Of a DNA stretch of 64,000 bases, positions 8,391 through 16,105 are shown piece by piece. Origin of the DNA: Paenarthrobacter nicotinovorans (GTDB lineage Bacteria > Actinomycetota > Actinomycetes > Actinomycetales > Micrococcaceae); the NCBI RefSeq assembly GCF_021919345.1, contig NZ_CP089293.1, forward strand, positions 2,542,001-2,606,000. Reading direction: 5' to 3'. Position numbers and translations under genes: made by a program. A model generated the notes under the pieces. The model ran no database searches. It was not told the DNA's origin and worked only from the letters and a program-made list of their open reading frames with translations. The first letter of the stretch is position 1. Each line of letters begins with the position of its first letter.

Positions 8391-9575
8391 GTGGATAGAA
8401 GGCACGCAGTATACGAATGGTTCCGCATCAACCGTTTTGCAGTTGATCTGACAGCAACGTGCATCCTGATCCTGCTCTTCGGCCCCGTGTACCTCCTTGC
8501 TGACCGCCCCTGGCTGTTCCTGCTCTCCTGCAGCCTGCTGTTGCCCCTCGCCTGGCGACGCACCCGCCCGGCGGTTGCGGCCGGCGTCGTCATTCTGGTG
8601 TGCCTCATCCAGTGGGCGGTGGGTGCCGAGCCGGTGGCCGGCCAGATAGCTGTCCCGCTGGTCATCTACGCGACCGCAGCGTACGGTCCGGCCTGGGCGA
8701 GCCGCACCGTGCTGGTGGCCGGCCTGGTCGGCGGCGTGATGCTCACATCGCGGGAATACTCCACGGGTGTGGAGTCGGGCATCATGGGCCTCACCATCGG
8801 CGCCCTGTACACAGTGCTGATCTGGATGCTTGTCCTCGTGAGCTGGACCCTCGGTGACCTCACCCGAGTCCGCAGGCTCCAGCTGCAAGCCCTCGAGGAC
8901 CGCACCCGCCGAATGGAAGTAGAGCAGTTGCAGGAGCGGAAACTGGCCGCCGCCGACGAACGCTCCCACATTGCCCGGGAGATGCACGACATCGTGGCGC
9001 ACTCGCTGTCCGTGATCATCACGCAGGCGGACGGGGCACGGTACGCTGCTGCAGCCAAACCGGAACTTGCCACCGAGGCACTGGCCACCATCGCCGCCAC
9101 GGGACGGGACTCGCTGGGCGAAATGCGGAGGCTCCTGGGCATCCTGCGCTCGGACGAGGACTCCCCCACACGTCCGCAACCCCGGCTCTCGGATCTGGAC
9201 GAACTGCTCCTGGGCTTCCGGGCGGCTTCCCTCCAGGTGGGCTTCGAGCAGGTGGGCACCCCGCGGAGGTCCCTTCCTGCGGGAGCCGAACTCACTGCCT
9301 ACCGCATCATCCAGGAATCCCTCACGAACGTCATGAAGCACGCCGGCCCCAAGGCCACCGCGAATGTGACGCTGACCTGGCAAGGCCGCGGCCTCCAACT
9401 GGACATCGTCGACGACGGCCGGGGCGCCGCTGCCGATCCGCCGGCGGCAGGCGGCGGAAACGGGCTGCGCGGAATGGGAGAGCGGGTCTCGCTCTACGAT
9501 GGTTCATTGACGGCCGGCCCCGTACAAGGCGGCGGTTTTCGTGTGTCCGCTTTCATTCCCTATTCGGAGGCCTGA
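8391..9575 (+). CDS. NarL-type sensor histidine kinase
   Basis: 394 residues. About five hydrophobic segments occupy residues 17-155, followed by a coiled-coil linker rich in Arg, Leu and Gln. The HisKA_3 dimerisation/phosphoacceptor motif is [14 protein letters not shown] with the expected phospho-His at about 199. A HATPase domain follows, with [19 protein letters not shown] (N box) and DIVDDGRG (G1) and GLRGMGERV (G2). There is no large extracellular sensor, so the membrane region itself probably senses the signal. Its partner regulator starts 3 bases after the stop, and an ABC exporter follows. That order is typical of envelope-stress or antibiotic-efflux modules. The ligand is unknown. 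Confidence 0.92.
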   Translation: MDRRHAVYEWFRINRFAVDLTATCILILLFGPVYLLADRPWLFLLSCSLLLPLAWRRTRPAVAAGVVILVCLIQWAVGAEPVAGQIAVPLVIYATAAYGPAWASRTVLVAGLVGGVMLTSREYSTGVESGIMGLTIGALYTVLIWMLVLVSWTLGDLTRVRRLQLQALEDRTRRMEVEQLQERKLAAADERSHIAREMHDIVAHSLSVIITQADGARYAAAAKPELATEALATIAATGRDSLGEMRRLLGILRSDEDSPTRPQPRLSDLDELLLGFRAASLQVGFEQVGTPRRSLPAGAELTAYRIIQESLTNVMKHAGPKATANVTLTWQGRGLQLDIVDDGRGAAADPPAAGGGNGLRGMGERVSLYDGSLTAGPVQGGGFRVSAFIPYSEA

Positions 9576-9578
9576 GCA

Positions 9579-10292
9579 ATGCCTGAACTCCCCGCACCCA
9601 TCCGGGTCGCACTCGTCGATGACCAGCAACTGGTCCGTTCGGGCCTTGGCATGCTCATCAATTCGCAGCCGGACCTCGACGTGGTCGCCGAAGCAGGCAA
9701 CGGCATTGAGGCCCTCCAAGCGCTCAGCGCCACCGCCGCGGACGTGGTCCTTATGGATGTCCGCATGCCCGGGATGGACGGCATTGAAGCCACCCGCCGC
9801 ATCCTGGAGCAGGCAGCATCGCAACCCCGGGGTTCGCAACGCGCAGAGGTCAAGATCGTCGTCCTCACAACCTTCGACCTCGATGAATACGCGCTGGCCG
9901 CCATCCAGGCCGGCGCCAGCGGGTTCCTCCTGAAGGATGCACCGCCGGAAGAACTCCTCGAAGCCATCCGCACCGTTTACCGGGGGGACGCGGTCATCGC
10001 GCCCTCCACCACCCGCCGCTTGCTGGACCACGTGGCACCCCTGCTCAGGACCCAGACGCCCGAGCAGAGCGAGCACGCGGCCGCCGTCGAGTCCCTCACG
10101 AACCGCGAGCGCGAGGTGTTCCAGCTCATTGCGCAGGGACAGTCCAATCCCGAGATCGCAGCTGGGCTGTTCCTTTCGGAAGCTACGGTGAAGACCCATG
10201 TGGGGCACATTCTGGCCAAGCTGGGAGCCCGGGACCGGGTGCAGGTAGTGGTCATCGCCTACGAGACCGGGGTTGTGTCTCCGGGGACCTAG
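9579..10292 (+). CDS. LuxR/NarL-family response regulator
   Basis: 237 residues. The receiver domain has the acidic pair VDDQQ, the phospho-acceptor Asp at residue 60 in VVLMDVRMPGMDG and the lysine in FLLKDA. The C-terminal LuxR-type helix-turn-helix reads LTNREREVFQLIAQGQSNPEIAAGL, then SEATVKTHVGHILAKLG. An unusual inserted segment (SQPRGSQRAE) lengthens the receiver after alpha-3. It is cognate to the kinase immediately upstream and probably activates the ABC exporter starting 86 bases downstream. Confidence 0.94.
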   Translation: MPELPAPIRVALVDDQQLVRSGLGMLINSQPDLDVVAEAGNGIEALQALSATAADVVLMDVRMPGMDGIEATRRILEQAASQPRGSQRAEVKIVVLTTFDLDEYALAAIQAGASGFLLKDAPPEELLEAIRTVYRGDAVIAPSTTRRLLDHVAPLLRTQTPEQSEHAAAVESLTNREREVFQLIAQGQSNPEIAAGLFLSEATVKTHVGHILAKLGARDRVQVVVIAYETGVVSPGT

Positions 10293-10366
10293 GCTCAGAC
10301 CACGGTATGAGCACGGCCCGGCGGTAATGGGCCCACAGCCCGATCCCGCAGGCAGGGGCCGGACCA

Positions 10367-10372
10367 TAGCGT
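10367..10372 (+). promoter_or_regulatory. -10 box, leaderless start of the ABC ATPase gene
   Basis: TAGCGT followed by 6 bases (ggaacc) and the ATG at 10379. The 86-bp gap upstream is the likely target region of the adjacent response regulator, but no clear operator dyad is seen. Confidence 0.55.
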
Positions 10373-10378
10373 GGAACC

Positions 10379-11173
10379 ATGACGACTTTCACGCCTCTCC
10401 CCCATCCCCACGGAACCGGTCGCCCCGAAGGATCGGACGCCGCCCAGGCGCGTCCCGCCGTCGAGGCTTTCAAGCTGACCAAGAGCTACGGCCGCGCCGA
10501 TACCAGCGTGACGGCCTTGAACGAAGTCTCGGTGAGCTTCGACGCCGGGAAGTTCACGGCCATCATGGGCCCGTCGGGCTCCGGCAAATCCACGCTTATG
10601 CACTGCCTGGCGGGGCTCGATACAGCCGATTCCGGCAGGATCGTCCTGGGCGGAACGGAGCTCACCGGACTCAATGACCGGCAGCTCACGGCGCTTCGCC
10701 GCGAGCGGATCGGTTTCGTTTTCCAGGCCTTCAATCTGGTGCCCACCTTGACGGCCGAGCAGAACATCACGCTTCCGCTCGCCTTGGCAGGGACAACGGC
10801 CGACGCCGGGTGGCTGGAAACCGTTGTTGGCACCCTTGGGTTGAAGGACAGGTTGAAGCACCGTCCCCATGAGCTGTCCGGCGGCCAGCAGCAGCGTGTG
10901 GCAGTAGCCCGGGCACTGCTGACGCGGCCCGACGTCGTGTTCGGCGACGAGCCTACGGGCAACCTGGACTCCAAGGCGGGCGGTGAGGTCCTTGCCCTGC
11001 TGCGCCGGAGCAGCCAGGAGATGGGCCAGACCATCATCATGGTCACCCATGATCCTGTGGCGGCCAGCTACGCGGACCGGGTGGTGTTGATGAGCGACGG
11101 CGGCCTGGTGGGCGAGATCCACCAGCCCACGGCGGACTCCGTCCTGACGGCCCTCGGCAAGCTGGGGGCCTGA
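10379..11173 (+). CDS. ABC transporter ATP-binding protein (MacB/LolD type)
   Basis: 264 residues. Walker A is GPSGSGKST, the Q-loop FVFQAFNLVPTLTAEQN, the signature LSGGQQQRVAVARAL, Walker B DVVFGDEPTGNLD and the switch histidine MVTHDP. The long Q-loop sequence FNLVPTLTAEQN is characteristic of ATPases serving MacB/FtsX-type permeases. It energises the permease that starts 3 bases after its stop. The pair probably works as a mechanotransmission exporter or as part of a peptide-antibiotic resistance or lipoprotein-release system. The substrate is not inferable. Confidence 0.93.
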   Translation: MTTFTPLPHPHGTGRPEGSDAAQARPAVEAFKLTKSYGRADTSVTALNEVSVSFDAGKFTAIMGPSGSGKSTLMHCLAGLDTADSGRIVLGGTELTGLNDRQLTALRRERIGFVFQAFNLVPTLTAEQNITLPLALAGTTADAGWLETVVGTLGLKDRLKHRPHELSGGQQQRVAVARALLTRPDVVFGDEPTGNLDSKAGGEVLALLRRSSQEMGQTIIMVTHDPVAASYADRVVLMSDGGLVGEIHQPTADSVLTALGKLGA

Positions 11174-11176
11174 GGC

Positions 11177-13645
11177 ATGTTGCGTGTTGCCCTTTCGCAG
11201 TTGACGACGCATTTCCGGCGGTTCATCGCCATCGGACTTGCCGTCATGTTGTCCGTGATGTTCCTGTCCTCAACGCTCATGGTCGGCGCCAGTACCAATG
11301 CCTCCCTGGGCGCAAGCATCGGGGAGGCTTACCGCAACGCAGATCTCGTTGCCACGTCCAAGAACGGCGAGCCCTTCACCCAGGCTGCCGTGGATGCTGC
11401 GGCGTCCGCCCCGGCCGTGGAGGCCAGCTACGCCGAGCGGTCCACCTACGTGACGTTCCAGGCCGGTGGCGGCGAGCAGTACGGGCGCCTGCGGAACCTG
11501 GCACCAGCGTCCCTGGAAGGTGCTGTGATCAGTTCCGGGTCCATGCCCGCCAACGCCTTGGAGGCAGCGATCGACGTCAAGACCGCCGGGCACCTTGGCC
11601 TGGCGGTTGGCAGCACGCTGGTGTTGCAGGGCGGTGGTCCGGTCAAGAACGCGAAGGTCACCATTTCAGGCCTGCTCCAGGCCACCAACGACCCCTTCTC
11701 CTCTTCAGCGGCGCAGCTTGTTGCCTCCGAGTCCGTCCTTAATGCGGTGCAGGACGCGGGCGCTGGTTTCTCCGGGCTGCAGTTCGCCCTCAAACCAGGT
11801 GAGGATGTTTCGTCGGCCAAGGAGTACATCGCCCACCGGATGGAAGCCGCAGGAGCGGTGGAGCCGGTGCTTGAGACCGCGCAGGAGAAGGTGACCTCGA
11901 CGGTGGCGATGCTGAGCGCTGGTCAGGACCAGCTGACGATCGTCCTCCTTGCCTTCGCCGGCATTGCCATCCTGGTCTCTACGTTGGTGGTGGCGAATAC
12001 GTTCTCCGTGCTGGTGGCCCAGCGGACCAGGGAGCTCGCGCTCCTGCGTTGCCTCGGCGCCGGACGGGGACAGATCCGTGGCTCGGTGATGCTTGAAGCC
12101 CTTGTTGTCGGCTTCATCTCCTCGGTGCTGGGCGTCCTCGCTGCGATTGGCCTGATGACCGCCCTGATTGCCTGGGCCAGGTCCCAGCCTGAGCAGGCAT
12201 TCGCCACGTTGGCCGTGCCGCCGTCGGCCATCATTGCCGGTTTGGTGGCCGGAACGCTGCTGACCGTGGTGGCGGCGCTGGTCCCGGCGAAGGCGGCCAC
12301 CGCCGTCGCCCCTCTTGCAGCGCTGCGGCCGGCCGATGACGCCTCCGTCCGGAACCGTCGCGGCAAGGTCAGGCTTTTCGTGGGCCTGGCAGCTTTGCTT
12401 GGTGGCGCTGCGCTGCTGGTGTACGGCAGCATCAATGTGGTGCTTGGCGTGGCCTTGCTGGGTGGCGCCGCGTCCTTTGTGGGCATCCTGCTGTGCTCCA
12501 CGCTGTTCATACCCACGGTGGTTGCCCTTGCCGGCCGTCTGGCGGCACCGGCCGGTGTTCCAGGCAAGCTCGCGGCGGTGAATGCCACCCGCAACCCGGC
12601 ACGTACCTCGGCAACGGCGGCGGCGCTGTTGATCGGCGTCACGCTGGTCTCCCTCATGATGACCGGCGCAGCAACGTCCCGCCAAGCGTTCAACGACACC
12701 TTGGCGGAGAACTATCCGGTGGATCTTTCCGCGCAGACAGCGACGGAAGGCAGCGGTTCCGGCGACCCCGCACAGGCTGTCTCCCGGATCAAGGGGCTCG
12801 ATGGCGTCAGCTCTGCGGTCCTGCTTCAGCCGGTAGGCGCCATCCAGGACGACGCCTCCGGCGGAACCACCGTTTACGGCCTGTCAGCAGCCGATGCCGC
12901 TTCTGTCCTGCGGGACAACCATCTGAAGCCAAGCCCCGGCACTGTCTACCTGCCGGAAGACTCGCCGGGAGGACCAGCTACGTTGTCGACGGCGGGCGGC
13001 CAGGTCACCCTCGACGCCAAGGTCCTGCGTACCCGCCACGTCCCGGCGTTCGTGGAGTCCTCCAGCGTAGGCTCCGGTCCCCTGGCCGGGGTACCGGGCA
13101 TGGTCTGGGTGAAACTGGACGATTCCGTATCCGGGGACCGGGTCCAGGCCCTGCAGAAGGAGATAGCTACGGCACTGGGTGTCCATGAACGGACCGTCAG
13201 TGGTGCCGCGATCGAGCGGGTCACCTTCAACAGCATCATCGATGTCCTTCTGCTGGTGGTGACAGGGCTCCTCGGGGTTGCGGTGGTGATCGCCTTGATC
13301 GGTGTCGCCAACACCTTGTCCCTCTCAGTCCTGGAACGGACCCGGGAGAACTCGCTGCTGCGTGCCCTGGGCCTGACGACGGGCCAGCTGCGCGGGATGT
13401 TGGCGATCGAGGCAGTGCTCGTCGCCGGCGTCGCCGCCATCATGGGTGCAGGTATGGGGATCGTGTACGGCTGGCTTGGCGCGCAGGCCACCCTGGGCGG
13501 CGTGGCCACCGTGATACCGACGGTGCCATGGCTTCAGTTGACGGCGGTCTTCGCTGTCGCGGTGGTGGCCGGTCTCCTGGCGTCAGTGATACCTGCCCGG
13601 CGCGCGGCCCGGCTGTCGCCGGTCGAAGGACTGGCCACGGCGTAG
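11177..13645 (+). CDS. FtsX/MacB-like ABC permease, duplicated FtsX domains
   Basis: 822 residues. One N-terminal membrane span (about 15-38) is followed by a large extracytoplasmic domain. Then come an FtsX core of three spans (about 255-375, with RTRELALLRCLGAGRGQIRG), two central spans (about 395-440), a second extracytoplasmic domain and a second FtsX core (about 690-810, with RTRENSLLRALGLTTGQLRG). The two cores repeat the same coupling-helix motif, showing internal duplication of the permease. It is the only membrane subunit of the exporter and likely works as a pseudo-dimer with the ATPase upstream. A strong terminator follows. Confidence 0.92.
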   Translation: MLRVALSQLTTHFRRFIAIGLAVMLSVMFLSSTLMVGASTNASLGASIGEAYRNADLVATSKNGEPFTQAAVDAAASAPAVEASYAERSTYVTFQAGGGEQYGRLRNLAPASLEGAVISSGSMPANALEAAIDVKTAGHLGLAVGSTLVLQGGGPVKNAKVTISGLLQATNDPFSSSAAQLVASESVLNAVQDAGAGFSGLQFALKPGEDVSSAKEYIAHRMEAAGAVEPVLETAQEKVTSTVAMLSAGQDQLTIVLLAFAGIAILVSTLVVANTFSVLVAQRTRELALLRCLGAGRGQIRGSVMLEALVVGFISSVLGVLAAIGLMTALIAWARSQPEQAFATLAVPPSAIIAGLVAGTLLTVVAALVPAKAATAVAPLAALRPADDASVRNRRGKVRLFVGLAALLGGAALLVYGSINVVLGVALLGGAASFVGILLCSTLFIPTVVALAGRLAAPAGVPGKLAAVNATRNPARTSATAAALLIGVTLVSLMMTGAATSRQAFNDTLAENYPVDLSAQTATEGSGSGDPAQAVSRIKGLDGVSSAVLLQPVGAIQDDASGGTTVYGLSAADAASVLRDNHLKPSPGTVYLPEDSPGGPATLSTAGGQVTLDAKVLRTRHVPAFVESSSVGSGPLAGVPGMVWVKLDDSVSGDRVQALQKEIATALGVHERTVSGAAIERVTFNSIIDVLLLVVTGLLGVAVVIALIGVANTLSLSVLERTRENSLLRALGLTTGQLRGMLAIEAVLVAGVAAIMGAGMGIVYGWLGAQATLGGVATVIPTVPWLQLTAVFAVAVVAGLLASVIPARRAARLSPVEGLATA

Positions 13646-13673
13646 TCGCTCCGGCTCATTGCACGTGAACGGG

Positions 13674-13725
13674 AAACGCTCCCGCACTTTCCCCGGTTGT
13701 ACCGGGAGAAAGTGCGGGAGCGTTT
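13674..13725. terminator. Bidirectional terminator between the exporter and metG
   Basis: 17-bp perfect arms (aaacgctcccgcacttt and complement) with an 18-base loop that can itself pair. T-runs occur on the plus side (tttcttattt) and an A/T-containing tail on the other. It lies between convergent genes. Confidence 0.9.
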
Positions 13726-13755
13726 CTTATTTAAGGCTGGTAGCTGATCGAGGGT

Positions 13756-15315
13756 TTATGCCTCGGCCGGCTCCTCGTAACGCGGGAACACCGGTGCCGG
13801 CGCAGGCAGCTCGGTGCCCGCCGCCAGCGGCGTCGCGATGGCGGCAAAGAGGCGCGCCTCGCCTTCGGGCTGGCCGAGGACGTCAAGGAGCTTCGCGGAC
13901 GACGTCGGCATGACCGGTTGGGCGAGGATCGCCACGATCCGGACGACCTCCAACGTGACGTACAGGACCGTGTTCATGCGCTCGATGTCCGTCTTGCGCA
14001 GTACCCACGGAGCCTGTTCGGCGAAGTAGGCGTTTGTATCGCCCAAAACAGTCCAGATGGCTTCGAGAGCCCGGCTGAACTCCTGCTTTTCGAAGGCACT
14101 CCGGGCAGTCTCCAGCAACGCACCGGCCTGCTCCAGGAGCGCTTCGTCCTCGGACGTGAACGCGCCGGGCTGCGGAACCTTGCCGTCGCAGTTCTTCGAC
14201 ACCATGGACAAGGAACGCTGGGCAAGGTTGCCGAAGTTGTTGGCGAGGTCCGCGTTCATGCGGCCGACGATGGCCTCGTGGTTGTAGTTGCCGTCAGCGC
14301 CGAACGGAACCTCACGGAGGAAGAAGTACCGGCACTGGTCCAGTCCGTACTGCGCCACGAAGTCCTGGGGAGCAACAACATTGCCGAGGGACTTGGACAT
14401 CTTCACACCGTTGTTGGTGAGGAAGCCGTGGATCATGACGCGCTCGGGCAGTTCCAGTCCGGCGCTCATCAGGAACGCAGGCCAGTAGATAGCGTGGAAG
14501 CGCGAAATGTCCTTGCCGATCACGTGTACATCGGCCGGCCAGAACTTCCTGAAGGACTCGGACTCCACGTCGGGGTAACCCACGCCGGTCAGGTAGTTGG
14601 TCAGGGCGTCGACCCACACGTACATGACGTGCTTTTCGTCACCCGGGACCGGAACGCCCCAGTCAAAGGTTGTGCGGCTGATGGACAGGTCCTCGAGCCC
14701 ACGCTTTACGAAGCTGATGACCTCGTTGAAACGTGACTGTGGAGCACCGAATTCAGGGCGGGCTTCGTACAGCTCCAGGAGCTTTTCCTGGTAGTTGGAA
14801 AGCCGGAAGAAGTAGCTTTCCTCAGCAGTCCAGGTAACCAGGGTGTCGGTTTCCTTGGAATAGCGGAGACCGTCCTCCTTCACCACGGTGTCGTCCTCAA
14901 CGTAATACGCTTCGTCGCGGACCGAGTACCAGCCTTCGTACTTGGAAAGGTAGATGTCGCCGTTGGCTTCCATCTTCTTCCAGATGGCCTGCGAGGCCGT
15001 GTAGTGGTCCGCGTCCGTGGTGCGGATGAAACGGTCGTACGAGATGCCCAGGTCCAGGCTCATCTGCTTGAAGGCGGCAGAGTTGCGGTCCGCGAGCTGC
15101 TTGGCCGTGAGGCCTTCCTTCTCTGCGGACTGCTGCATCTTGAGGCCGTGCTCGTCCGTCCCGGTCATGAAGAAAACCTCATGGCCGTCAAGGCGCTTGA
15201 AGCGCGCCATGGCATCAGTCGCAATGACCTCATAGGCGTGGCCGATGTGCGGCACGCCATTGGGGTAGCTGATTGCGGTGGTGATGTAGAACGGGGATTT
15301 CTCTGGAGACGTCAC
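13756..15315 (-). CDS. metG: Methionyl-tRNA synthetase
   Basis: 519 residues from GTG at 15315. The HIGH motif is [13 protein letters not shown] and the KMSKS motif [11 protein letters not shown]; the anticodon-binding helical domain is C-terminal. It is the short form without the C-terminal tRNA-binding extension of the longer bacterial enzymes, and the four-cysteine zinc knuckle of the long form is not evident. It is the essential cytoplasmic enzyme charging initiator and elongator tRNA-Met. TAACTT six bases before the GTG suggests a leaderless transcript, although AAGG upstream could also serve as a ribosome site. Confidence 0.97.
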   Translation of the reverse strand: MTSPEKSPFYITTAISYPNGVPHIGHAYEVIATDAMARFKRLDGHEVFFMTGTDEHGLKMQQSAEKEGLTAKQLADRNSAAFKQMSLDLGISYDRFIRTTDADHYTASQAIWKKMEANGDIYLSKYEGWYSVRDEAYYVEDDTVVKEDGLRYSKETDTLVTWTAEESYFFRLSNYQEKLLELYEARPEFGAPQSRFNEVISFVKRGLEDLSISRTTFDWGVPVPGDEKHVMYVWVDALTNYLTGVGYPDVESESFRKFWPADVHVIGKDISRFHAIYWPAFLMSAGLELPERVMIHGFLTNNGVKMSKSLGNVVAPQDFVAQYGLDQCRYFFLREVPFGADGNYNHEAIVGRMNADLANNFGNLAQRSLSMVSKNCDGKVPQPGAFTSEDEALLEQAGALLETARSAFEKQEFSRALEAIWTVLGDTNAYFAEQAPWVLRKTDIERMNTVLYVTLEVVRIVAILAQPVMPTSSAKLLDVLGQPEGEARLFAAIATPLAAGTELPAPAPVFPRYEEPAEA

Positions 15316-15321
15316 TCTAAG

Positions 15322-15327
15322 AAGTTA
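15322..15327 (-). promoter_or_regulatory. Candidate -10 box of metG
   Basis: TAACTT followed by 6 bases and the GTG start at 15315. It lies in the 34-bp gap behind the ABC ATPase gene. Confidence 0.4.
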
Positions 15328-15349
15328 CCTTTTTTTCGGATGAAATAGC

Positions 15350-16105
15350 TTAGTTAAGTTCGGTCAGCGTATCGCTGAGACGAACCAGCTCGTGGTCGTG
15401 CGATGCAACCAGCACCGCGATGCCGTCGCTGGTGGTGTCCTTCAGGATGCCAATGATGCGGTTGGCGGCGGCCCGGTCAAGGCTTGCCGTCGGTTCGTCG
15501 ACCACCAGAACGCGGGTGCCAAGGATCAGGGCCCGGGCGATCGCCACGCGCTGGCGCTCACCGCCGGAGAGCTGGGCCGGGCGGTGGCGCATTCGGCGCC
15601 CAAGGCCCACGAGGTCCAGGAGGTCCTTCGCCATCTCAGTGCGCTGTTCGACTTCGCCGTCCGGGACAGCGGGCAGCAACACGTTCTCCAAGGCGCTCAT
15701 GCCATCGATCAGGGCACCGCCCTGGTCCACGTAGCCGATCAGTGCACGGCGGCGGTCCGCGATTTCGTCGTCGCCCATGGCGTCCAGCGGCTGGCCCTCC
15801 CAGAAGACCTTGCCCGACGTCGGCAGCGTCAGTCCGGCGCTGACCGTGAGGATACTGGTTTTACCGGAGCCGCTTCGTCCCGCGACACAGTGCATCTCGC
15901 CGGCGTGGAGGGTCAGGTTGAAGTCGTCGACGACGTCGACTTCCTCAGCACCGCCCTTGTCACCGCCGTAGTGGATGGTGACCCTGCTCAGCTCCAGCGG
16001 GGTTGCGTGGTCGGCGGCCCTCACGATGGTGTTGGCCCTGGTCTGCAGCGACTCTTCCGTGGATTCCGGGGTGGCCGTCAGCTCGGGGTTGAGGTTGTCA
16101 GTCAT
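15350..16105 (-). CDS. ABC transporter ATP-binding protein
   Basis: 251 residues from ATG at 16105. Walker A is GRSGSGKTS, the Q-loop GYVDQGGALIDGMSALEN, the signature LSGGERQRVAIARAL, Walker B VLVVDEPTASLD and the switch histidine SHDHE. Its start overlaps the permease stop by four bases (ATGA), so translation is coupled and the two proteins form one transporter. The N-terminal 35 residues form a polar extension before the nucleotide-binding core. It is of the LolD/MacB class by motif, and its substrate is unknown. Confidence 0.92.
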   Translation of the reverse strand: MTDNLNPELTATPESTEESLQTRANTIVRAADHATPLELSRVTIHYGGDKGGAEEVDVVDDFNLTLHAGEMHCVAGRSGSGKTSILTVSAGLTLPTSGKVFWEGQPLDAMGDDEIADRRRALIGYVDQGGALIDGMSALENVLLPAVPDGEVEQRTEMAKDLLDLVGLGRRMRHRPAQLSGGERQRVAIARALILGTRVLVVDEPTASLDRAAANRIIGILKDTTSDGIAVLVASHDHELVRLSDTLTELN

